From an uncultured Acidimicrobiales bacterium (GTDB lineage: Bacteria > Actinomycetota > Acidimicrobiia > Acidimicrobiales > Iamiaceae), in the NCBI GenBank assembly GCA_937926025.1, contig CALANQ010000224.1:1-6732 (forward strand): a DNA stretch of 6,732 nucleotides, given 5' to 3'. Position numbers and translations under genes: made by a program. The notes beneath the pieces were generated by a model. The model ran no database searches. It was given only the letters and a program-made list of their open reading frames with translations, and was not told the DNA's origin. This document shows positions 1 to 5,532 of this stretch, in pieces; the stretch's first letter is position 1; each line of letters begins with the position of its first letter.

Positions 1-116
1 TGCTTGGCGTACCCGATGTCGATCACGATGGCGACGATGGCGAGCACGGTGATCATGGCGATGGCGGTCATCACCAGGACGGCACCGGACTCGTCCCGGT
101 GGGCGGCGGGGATCAC
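1..116 (-). CDS. TadG-like Flp pilus assembly protein, N-terminal fragment (runs off the window)
   Basis: Only the first 38 or so residues are inside the window; the gene continues past position 1. Read from a GTG at 116-114, the product begins M-I-P-A-A-H-R-D-E-S-G-A, followed by one long hydrophobic helix (VLVMTAIAMITVLAIVAIVI) and then D-I-G-Y-A-K. A short polar start, an SGA motif, a single transmembrane helix and an Asp-x-Gly just after it are the usual N-terminus of TadG/TadE-type proteins (Flp pilus assembly TadG-like N-terminal region). Those proteins sit in the cytoplasmic membrane with a large extracytoplasmic C-terminal part. The GTG start overlaps the TGA stop of the upstream TadE-like gene as GTGA (116-113), and no clear Shine-Dalgarno is visible, so translation is probably coupled. 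The family call rests on this short stretch plus the neighbour; the C-terminal domain cannot be seen. Confidence 0.72.
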   Translation of the reverse strand, partial: MIPAAHRDESGAVLVMTAIAMITVLAIVAIVIDIGYAK

Positions 117-685
117 GGCGTGCACCACGCCCAGTTCTCGCCGGTGGGGTCGGCCTCGTTGGCCTGGGCCTCGGCGACGCCGGAGCCCTTCTCGATCCGC
201 ATCGTCGTCTTCGACTTGAGGTACTTGCCGCTGGTGATCGGGCTGAGGAGCTTGCTCGGGCTCACCATGGGGGTGGCGGCGCAGACGATGATCCCGTTGC
301 CGACCGGGGCGCTGGAGCCCGAGGTCGGCGCCGGGTACGAGGTGCTGCCGGGGTCGAACCGGATGGCCACCGCCACGTCGGCCGCGGTCATGTCCGTCCG
401 AGACTTGGTGAGGCAGATCAGCTTCTGCATGTTCGCCGAGCCGGGCGTGGTGAAGGTGGCGCCGCACGATGCGGTGGATCCGAAGGTGGCGACCGATCCC
501 TGGCGGGCGCCCTCCCGCACGCCCTGGCGGAGGCTGATCTCGTTGGAGAGGTTGATCCCGAAGTCGACCAGCCCGAACAGGAGGAAGAGGAGGAGCGGGG
601 CGACGATCGCGAACTCCACCAGCGCGACGCCGCGCTCCCGGCGGCCCGTGGCGGCGGGCGGCTCGCCGGGGGACGTCGTTCGCAT
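113..685 (-). CDS. TadE-like pilus assembly protein / pseudopilin
   Basis: A complete 190-residue protein. After a basic, polar leader (residues 1-18, ending R-R-E-R) comes G19-V-A-L-V-E24-F-A and a hydrophobic helix to about residue 46, then N-E-I-S-L-R-Q-G-V-R-E-G-A-R. This is the TadE-like domain. The Gly followed by Glu five residues later matches the cleavage pattern of type IV prepilin-like peptidases, so G19/V20 is the likely processing site. The family forms minor pseudopilins of Tad/Flp (tight adherence) pili. The rest is an extracytoplasmic domain with three cysteines (around SCGAT, ICLTK and IVCAA) that could form a disulfide. The ATG at 685 is the only start that gives a leader of normal size; a purine-rich AGGGAAG lies a little far upstream. 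It overlaps the downstream TadG-like gene by four bases, which supports one transcript. Which Tad pseudopilin it is cannot be decided here. Confidence 0.85.
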   Translation of the reverse strand: MRTTSPGEPPAATGRRERGVALVEFAIVAPLLLFLLFGLVDFGINLSNEISLRQGVREGARQGSVATFGSTASCGATFTTPGSANMQKLICLTKSRTDMTAADVAVAIRFDPGSTSYPAPTSGSSAPVGNGIIVCAATPMVSPSKLLSPITSGKYLKSKTTMRIEKGSGVAEAQANEADPTGENWAWCTP

Positions 686-871
686 GGGATCACTCGCTTC
701 CCTGGGGTGGCACTCGGTGACAGGTCCGTCATCGGTGCTTCGTCACCCGGGACTGAGGAGAACGCGGACATCGAGTCCGATTTGGTCCGTCCGACCCATC
801 GCCGCAGGTCAGAAAGGTTGCAGATTCGAGACTGAACTGTCTCAAAACTGTCTTCTCGGCGTCTCCGGCCG
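686..871. other. Intergenic leader between the HTTM gene and the TadE-like gene
   Basis: About 186 bases with no convincing gene. It is downstream of the HTTM reading frame and upstream of the TadE-like start, both on the minus strand. Positions about 811-856 are clearly less GC-rich than the coding DNA around them, as expected of regulatory DNA, and hold the tandem repeat and small inverted repeat listed separately. A promoter for the pilus genes probably lies here, but I could not pick -35 and -10 boxes with confidence. A CCGGC/GCCGG hairpin at 865-882 overlaps the HTTM stop and might help end that transcript, but it has no T-tract. Confidence 0.5.
835..853. repeat. Two direct copies of AACTGTCT spaced 11 bp, with an overlapping GAGAC/GTCTC inverted repeat
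   Basis: AACTGTCT occurs at 835-842 and again at 846-853, a start-to-start distance of 11 bases, which is about one helical turn. The first copy also overlaps an inverted repeat, GAGAC at 828-832 and GTCTC at 839-843, with a 6-base loop. Same-face tandem sites are typical of response-regulator binding (the OmpR/PhoB class). It lies about 150-185 bases upstream of the TadE-like start, where an activator site would be plausible. The repeats are short, so chance is possible. As RNA on the minus strand, the inverted repeat is only a weak 5-bp hairpin. Confidence 0.3.
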
Positions 872-2181
872 TCAGGTGCCGGCGAGGATCCAGGACTTGT
901 GCCACGGGTTCCGAGGCTCCGCGGCCAGGTCGACGTCGGGGTCGATCCAGCGCACCGCAGGTCGGCCGTTGAAGCTGAGCCAGGCATCGACGTGCACCTC
1001 CACCCGGTGGCCCTGGGCCGCCTCGTGGGCGGCGATGGCGTGCGCCGCCTGCTGGATGAGGTCGGGCTCGCCGGCCATCACGCGCAGCTGGTTCGGGGTG
1101 TAGAGGCGGAGGACTGGCGCTCCACCAGCAGCACGTTCCAGCCGAACGGGTACCCCTCGGCGGTGATGCGGTGGTCGCCCGGGTAGGCCAGGTGGCGAAG
1201 CGGCAGGGCGATCTGGACCGCCACCCAGACCGCGGCCGCAGCCGCCAGCAGCCGGGTCCGCCACCGCGGCGCCGGCGCACCGGCCGGGGCCAGTGCCTGG
1301 AGCGGCTCGGCCACCTCCGCCTGCCGGCGAATGCGGTGCAGGAGGGTGCGGGGCCAGGCCGGGTCGAAGAAGACGGTGGCCATGGCGATCATCAGCCACG
1401 GGAACACCCCGATGGGGAACAGCCGCCAGGTGATCACGTGGAAGGCCACCACCGCGAGCCACGCCCAGATGCGGGTGCGCCGCCACAGCAGGAGCGGCAC
1501 GACCAGGCAGTCGAACGCGGCGCCCGCCACCGACAGGACGTGGGCGGTCTCGGGCTGGCGGAGGAGCGGCCCGAGGAGCGGCACGTCGGAGCGGGCTGGG
1601 AGCCAGAAGCGCAGCGGGATGCCCCGCAGGAGCCAGTCGGGTTGGAGCTTGGCCAGCCCGGCCGAGGCGTACACGATGCCCACCTGGAACCGCAGGAGCC
1701 ACACCCACCCCCGGGCCACCCGGCTGCTCCGGGCGGGTCGGCGGCGAGCGTCGAGGCTCCAGGCGGCCCCGAACGGCACCACCAGCGCGAGGAGCGCGAG
1801 CAGCGTCACGAACCAGTAGTGGTTCAGGTAGGTGGTGGCGTCGATGGCCTCGATCCACCCGAACGACACCAGCAGCACCAGCGCGGCGAGGCGGGTGCGC
1901 CAGCCGAGGGCGATGGCCGCGCCGGCCACCCCGGTGGCGGCCACCAGCACCCGGATGCCCAGCGGGCCGGGCTGGGGGACCCATCCCATCCAGAGGTAGG
2001 TGAACCGGTGCGTCGGGCCGGCGTACAGGGAGTCCGTCCAGCCGTACGCCCACGTGCGCACCGCGCTGAGCACCAGGCCGAGGGCGATGCGGAGCACGGC
2101 CAGCGAGGCCCCGTCGACCCGGGTGGCGGCGCGTCGGAGAACAAGCGAGCCATCGCCTTCGACTCTTGCGCTGCTACCCAT
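872..2181 (-). pseudogene. HTTM (vitamin K-dependent gamma-carboxylase-like) membrane protein, frameshifted
   Basis: The first frame runs from the ATG at 2181 to a stop at 1078 (367 residues) and is an HTTM-domain protein. It has several hydrophobic segments (about 27-42, 76-93, 97-140, 158-175, 217-233, 238-272 and 310-327). Family-like signatures are Y-L-N-H-Y-W-F (118-124), Y-A-S-A-G-L-A-K-L-Q-P-D-W (171-183), F-P-I-G-V-F-P-W (255-262) and R-H-L-A-Y-P-G (329-335). From residue 357 the frame turns to nonsense and stops. A second minus-strand frame, ending at 872, supplies the expected soluble C-terminus: L-Y-T-P-N-Q, then E-P-D-L-I-Q-Q-A-A, S-F-N-G-R-P and D-P-D-V-D-L-A. The frame must change at about 1105-1120. 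The bacterial family has the same fold as gamma-glutamyl carboxylase, but its reaction is mostly unproven. The gene diverges from the imelysin gene across 44 bases. The family call is strong; whether the break is real or a sequencing or assembly error cannot be told here. Confidence 0.82.
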
Positions 2182-2186
2182 AGACG

Positions 2187-2200
2187 TTAGGGTGACCTTA
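2187..2200. promoter_or_regulatory. Candidate DtxR/IdeR-type iron-box operator in the divergent promoter region
   Basis: TTAGG (2187-2191), a 4-base centre and CCTTA (2196-2200) form an imperfect palindrome, with arms matching at four of five positions. The TTAGG...CCTWA character resembles actinobacterial DtxR/IdeR iron boxes, although the match to the full 19-bp IdeR consensus is only partial. It sits in the 44-base gap between the HTTM start (2181, minus) and the imelysin start (2226, plus), five bases upstream of the HTTM ATG, so one bound repressor could block both genes. A weak promoter-like pair for the plus-strand operon, TTCGAC (2158-2163) and TAGACG (2181-2186) with a 17-base spacer, would put the box at the transcription start. 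The iron link is inferred from this resemblance plus the imelysin context. Confidence 0.35.
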
Positions 2201-2211
2201 CATCCGGTCCT

Positions 2212-2218
2212 GAAGGAG
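2212..2218 (+). promoter_or_regulatory. Shine-Dalgarno GAAGGAG that fixes the TTG start of the imelysin gene
   Basis: GAAGGAG lies seven bases before the TTG at 2226. This near-ideal site and spacing support the non-ATG start, and that start also gives a complete lipoprotein signal peptide. Confidence 0.75.
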
Positions 2219-2225
2219 TTCTCCG

Positions 2226-3455
2226 TTGACGAAGCATCGCATCCTCCGCCAGGTGGCGGCCGCCAGCGCGGTCACCGCCATCGCCGTCGGCCTCGTCGGC
2301 TGCGGCAGCTCGGACTCGAGCAGCGACGGCGCCAAGAAGGAGACCACCACCACGGCGGCCGCCAAGGCTCCGGCGCTCAGCACCGAGCAGGCCACCGCTG
2401 CGGCCACCACCTACGCCGACCTGGTCTGGGCCTCCTACAGCGACCTGCTGGACAGCACCGAGAAGCTGCAGTCCGACATCGCGGCGTTCGTGGCCGACCC
2501 CACCGACGCCACCCTCGAGACGGCCAAGGAGTCCTGGCTCGCCGCCCGCGACGCCTACGGCCCCACCGAGGTGTACCGCTTCTACAACGGCCCCATCGAC
2601 GACCCTGACGACGGCCCCGAGGGCCAGATCAACGCCTGGCCGATGGACGAGGCGTACGTCGACTACGTCAAGGACGACCCGCAGGCCGGCATCATCAACG
2701 ACACGGAGGGCGTCCCGGAGATCACCCGCGACGTGCTGGTCGCCGCCAACGAAGAGGGCGGCGAGACCAACATCTCCACCGGCTGGCACGCCATCGAGTT
2801 CCTCCTCTGGGGCCAGGACTTCTCCGAGACCGGACCCGGTGAGCGGCCGGCAACGGACTACACCACCGCCCCCAACGCCGACCGCCGCGCGCAGTACCTG
2901 ACCGAGGTCACCGACCTCCTCGTCGACGACCTCCAGGGCGTCGCCGACCAGTGGGACCCCACCGACGGTGCCTACCGCACGGAGTTCCTGAAGGATCCGC
3001 AGCAGGCCGTGTCCAACATCCTCCGCGGCATGGGCGCGCTCTCCGCCGGCGAGCTCTCCGGCGAGCGCATCGCCGTGGCCCTCGACACCAAGGAGCAGGA
3101 GGACGAGCACTCCTGCTTCTCCGACAACACCGACGCCGACGTCTACAACAACGCCCTGGGCATCGAGCGGGCCTACACCGCCGAGTACCCGGGCGTCGAC
3201 GGGAAGTCCCTCGCCGACGTCGTCGAAGAGGTGGACCCCAAGCTCAACCAGGACCTGCTGGCCCAGCTGGAGGCCAACGTCGCGCTTGCCGACAGCCTGA
3301 AGGAGTTCGGTACCTTCGAGGAGATCATCCGCAGCGATGACGACAGCGAAGGGCGCAAGAAGATGAACGAGCTGGTGGAGAACCTGCAGGACCAGGGCGA
3401 CGCCATCGCCGCCCTCGGTGCCGCGCTGGGTTACGAAGTCAGCCTCGAGATCTGA
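2226..3455 (+). CDS. Imelysin-family (peptidase M75, IrpA/EfeO-like) lipoprotein
   Basis: A 409-residue protein from a TTG start. Residues 1-26 are a lipoprotein signal peptide with lipobox L-V-G-C26, followed by a Ser/Asp/Thr/Ala-rich linker to about residue 50, so the mature protein is tethered outside the membrane. The rest is an imelysin domain: W104-L-A-A-R-D-A-Y, Y117-R-F-Y-N-G-P-I-D125, the family's GxHxxE motif as G186-W-H-A-I-E191 followed by F-L-L-W-G-Q-D, and D-E-H-S-C-F-S-D-N-T around 293-302. Family members such as IrpA are iron-regulated surface or periplasmic proteins. The GxHxxE site is thought to bind metal, while peptidase activity is doubtful for many members. It is the first gene of an operon with the DUF1111 cytochrome two bases downstream. 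The length and complete motif set indicate an intact gene. Its role is probably metal (iron or copper) binding or uptake; the exact ligand cannot be read from sequence. Confidence 0.93.
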   Translation: MTKHRILRQVAAASAVTAIAVGLVGCGSSDSSSDGAKKETTTTAAAKAPALSTEQATAAATTYADLVWASYSDLLDSTEKLQSDIAAFVADPTDATLETAKESWLAARDAYGPTEVYRFYNGPIDDPDDGPEGQINAWPMDEAYVDYVKDDPQAGIINDTEGVPEITRDVLVAANEEGGETNISTGWHAIEFLLWGQDFSETGPGERPATDYTTAPNADRRAQYLTEVTDLLVDDLQGVADQWDPTDGAYRTEFLKDPQQAVSNILRGMGALSAGELSGERIAVALDTKEQEDEHSCFSDNTDADVYNNALGIERAYTAEYPGVDGKSLADVVEEVDPKLNQDLLAQLEANVALADSLKEFGTFEEIIRSDDDSEGRKKMNELVENLQDQGDAIAALGAALGYEVSLEI

Positions 3456-3457
3456 CG

Positions 3458-4903
3458 TTGCGAGCGAGCAGCCCGACCGGGCGGCGCGTGGCGCGGGGGC
3501 TCCTTGCGCTCGTGGTGCTCGGCGGGCTGCTGGCCGCGTGCAGCAGCGGTTCGTCCTCCGACGGCACCCCGCCGGCGCCGGCGGGTCCCACCGATCACGA
3601 GCTGGAGTTCCAGGGCGGCGAGGACGGCACCACCGTCAACCAGGGTGCCACCGCGTTCGCCCAGGGCATGGAGGCCCTCGACAGCCAGGGCCGCCGGGAC
3701 TTCGCCGTCGGCAACAGCTTCTTCAACCAGAACTGGGTGATGGCCCCCTCGTCCACGGTGGCCCGCGACGGGCTCGGCCCCATCTTCAACGCCCAGTCCT
3801 GCTCGTCGTGCCACTTCGAGGACGGTCGGGGCCAGCCCCCGGCCGACGACGACGATCCGGAGCGGGGGCTGCTCATCCGCCTGAGCGTCCTCGACGAGGA
3901 GGGTGACCCGCAGCCGCACCCGATCTACGGCAACCAGTTCCAGGACCGGTCGATCCACAAGGTGCCGGCCGAGGGCTCCGTGGAGATCGCCATCACCGAG
4001 GAGCCCGGCACCTACCCCGACGGCACCGCGTACTCGCTCGGCGCCCCCACCTACACGCTGGTCACGCCGGAGGGGGAGACCATCGACGGCATCGTCGTGT
4101 CGCCCCGCGTCGCCCCGGCGATGATGGGCGTCGGCCTGCTGGAGAACATCCCGGCCGCCACCATCGAGGCGCTCGCCGACCCCGACGACGCCGACGGCGA
4201 CGGCGTCTCGGGACGAGCCCACCTGGTCACTGGCGACGACGGCAAGGAGGTGCTGGGCCGCTTCGGGTGGAAGGCCGCGGTGCCCACCATCCGCAAGCAG
4301 GCCACCGAGGCCTTCGCCAACGACATCGGCGTCACGTCCGACGAGCACCCCGCCCAGCCCTGCACCGACCAGGAGCCCGAGTGCGAGGCGGCCCCGAGCG
4401 GCGGCGAGGACGGCGAGCCCGAGATCAGCAAGGACAAGGTCGACAAGATCGAGTTCTACTCCCGCACCCTGGCCGTGCCCGCCCGGCGAGACGTCGGCGC
4501 GGCCGACACCACGGCCGGGCAGGAGGCGTTCACCGACATCGGCTGCGCGTCGTGCCACACGGCCGAGCTCGAGACCGGCTCGGACTCCGACATCGCGGCC
4601 CTGAACGACCAGGTGATCCGGCCCTACACGGACCTGCTGCTCCACGACATGGGCCCGGGGCTGGCCGACGACCGGCCCGACGGCGATGCCTCCGGCTCGG
4701 AGTGGCGGACCGCGCCGCTGTGGGGCATCGGCCTCGTGGAGACGGTCAACGGCCACACCCGGTTCCTGCACGACGGCCGGGCCCGCAGCATCGAGGAGGC
4801 CATCCTCTGGCACGGCGGCGAGGCCGAGGGGGCCAAGAAGCGGTTCGAGGACCTGCCGAAGAGCCAGCGCAAGGCGATCCTCGCCTTCTTGAACTCGCTG
4901 TGA
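3458..4903 (+). CDS. DUF1111 di-haem oxidoreductase (putative di-haem peroxidase-like) lipoprotein
   Basis: A 481-residue protein. Two basic clusters and a hydrophobic stretch end in lipobox L-L-A-A-C28, so it should be a lipid-anchored, extracytoplasmic protein. Two c-type haem motifs are visible: C115-S-S-C-H119 and C363-A-S-C-H367. The C-terminal hallmark of the family is present: A-P-L-W-G-I-G, then H438-D-G-R-A, then E-A-I-L-W-H452-G-G-E-A. A cysteine pair in Q-P-C-T-D-Q-E-P-E-C, in the middle, may form a disulfide. The family (DUF1111, often labelled thiol oxidoreductase) is distantly related to di-haem peroxidases and MauG; its substrate is not established. The TTG at 3458 is two bases after the imelysin stop and has little Shine-Dalgarno of its own, so it is probably coupled. 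A GTG at 3488 is an alternative start and would leave a shorter signal peptide. A cytochrome c maturation system elsewhere in the genome is required. Confidence 0.92.
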   Translation: MRASSPTGRRVARGLLALVVLGGLLAACSSGSSSDGTPPAPAGPTDHELEFQGGEDGTTVNQGATAFAQGMEALDSQGRRDFAVGNSFFNQNWVMAPSSTVARDGLGPIFNAQSCSSCHFEDGRGQPPADDDDPERGLLIRLSVLDEEGDPQPHPIYGNQFQDRSIHKVPAEGSVEIAITEEPGTYPDGTAYSLGAPTYTLVTPEGETIDGIVVSPRVAPAMMGVGLLENIPAATIEALADPDDADGDGVSGRAHLVTGDDGKEVLGRFGWKAAVPTIRKQATEAFANDIGVTSDEHPAQPCTDQEPECEAAPSGGEDGEPEISKDKVDKIEFYSRTLAVPARRDVGAADTTAGQEAFTDIGCASCHTAELETGSDSDIAALNDQVIRPYTDLLLHDMGPGLADDRPDGDASGSEWRTAPLWGIGLVETVNGHTRFLHDGRARSIEEAILWHGGEAEGAKKRFEDLPKSQRKAILAFLNSL

Positions 4904-5532
4904 CCGACGCCCCAGGGGAACGGCGGCGCAGCCCGGTCACCTGGCTCGTCCCGCTCGTCCTGGTGGTGGTCGCCGCGGTCGGCGCCGTGGTGCTGACCCG
5001 GGATCCGAAGCAGGACCCGCCGGCGGCGTCCACCACCACCGCCCCGCTGCTCGACCCGGTGGCGGTGGACTCCGACGCACCGGCCTACGCGTCGCTCGAC
5101 GAGCTCATCGCCGCATCGGACCTGATCGTGCGGGGCCGCGTCACCGACACCGAGCGGGGCCGCTGGTTCGGCGACGGCACCAGCAGCGCCCGCATCCAGT
5201 CCCGGCTGGTCACCCTCGACGTGGAGGAGGTGCTCCGCGGCGACGCCCCCGACGGCGAGCTCGGCACCGTGCTGGTGGAGGAGGAGGGTTGGACCGCCGA
5301 CGGCGCACCGCTGGTGGTCGATGGCGCCGCACCGTCGGCGACGGGCGACGAGGGCATCTGGTTCCTCGTCGACCCGGGCGACGACACCACCGACTCGCTC
5401 ATCCTGGTCAACGCCCAGGGCCGCTACCTCGTCGACGGCGACCACCTGACGGGCGCCGAAGGCGACGATCCCCTCGTGGCCGACCTCTCCTCGCTGAGCG
5501 AGGACGAGCTGGTCGCGGCGATCCGCGGCTAG
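4900..5532 (+). CDS. Membrane-anchored protein of unknown function, third gene of the imelysin/DUF1111 operon
   Basis: A 210-residue protein read from a GTG at 4900 that overlaps the DUF1111 stop as GTGA. No Shine-Dalgarno is seen, so translation is most likely coupled. An open frame continues far upstream inside the DUF1111 gene, but that part is low-complexity Arg/Gly-rich shadow sequence. Residues 8-10 are R-R-R and about 13-33 form one transmembrane helix, so the protein should be N-in with the rest outside. After a Pro/Thr-rich linker comes S65-L-D-E-L-I-A-A-S-D-L-I-V-R-G-R-V81, then D-V-E-E-V-L-R-G (107-114), an acidic stretch, G-I-W-F-L-V-D-P, and a G-R-Y-L-V-D-G-D near the end. The pattern of sl-eL---sD-iv-G-V followed by V-evLkG and a yllFL-like strand recurs in many secreted bacterial proteins of unknown role, and suggests a small all-beta domain. 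I do not recognise a named function. Its position suggests that it serves the imelysin/cytochrome system. Confidence 0.85.
   Translation: MTDAPGERRRSPVTWLVPLVLVVVAAVGAVVLTRDPKQDPPAASTTTAPLLDPVAVDSDAPAYASLDELIAASDLIVRGRVTDTERGRWFGDGTSSARIQSRLVTLDVEEVLRGDAPDGELGTVLVEEEGWTADGAPLVVDGAAPSATGDEGIWFLVDPGDDTTDSLILVNAQGRYLVDGDHLTGAEGDDPLVADLSSLSEDELVAAIRG
5511..5530. terminator. Possible bidirectional hairpin terminator between convergent genes
   Basis: CGCGG (5514-5518) and CCGCG (5523-5527) form a perfect 5-bp stem around a CGAT loop. The stem extends to about 8 bp if the G-T pairs at 5513/5528 and 5511/5530 and the G-C pair at 5512/5529 are counted. It lies at the very end of the plus-strand operon and at the 3' end of the convergent minus-strand gene, where a terminator is needed. 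There is no T-tract on either side, as is common in high-GC actinobacteria, and the stem lies within coding sequence, so this is only a candidate. Confidence 0.3.

Noticed and set aside
99..1103. 334-codon plus-strand frame across the TadE-like gene, the leader and the HTTM end
   Set aside because: It crosses two real minus-strand genes and an intergenic region, and its translation has no recognisable domain.
1171..2190. 339-codon plus-strand frame opposite the HTTM gene
   Set aside because: The product is dominated by Arg, Gly, His, Pro and Glu, typical of the complement of a GC-rich gene; the HTTM frame has proper membrane helices and motifs.
2187..3110. 307-codon open frame antisense to the imelysin gene
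   Set aside because: Gly/Val-rich shadow sequence of a gene with clear imelysin motifs on the other strand.
3431..4813. 460-codon open frame antisense to the DUF1111 gene
   Set aside because: Its product is low-complexity Gly/Val/Arg/Ala sequence with no domain, and the opposite strand encodes a clear two-haem protein. Long antisense frames are expected in GC-rich DNA.
4267..4899. Upstream extension of the third operon gene within the DUF1111 coding region
   Set aside because: The extension is Arg/Gly/His-rich shadow sequence; the GTG at 4900 gives a clean N-terminus, positive residues and a membrane helix.
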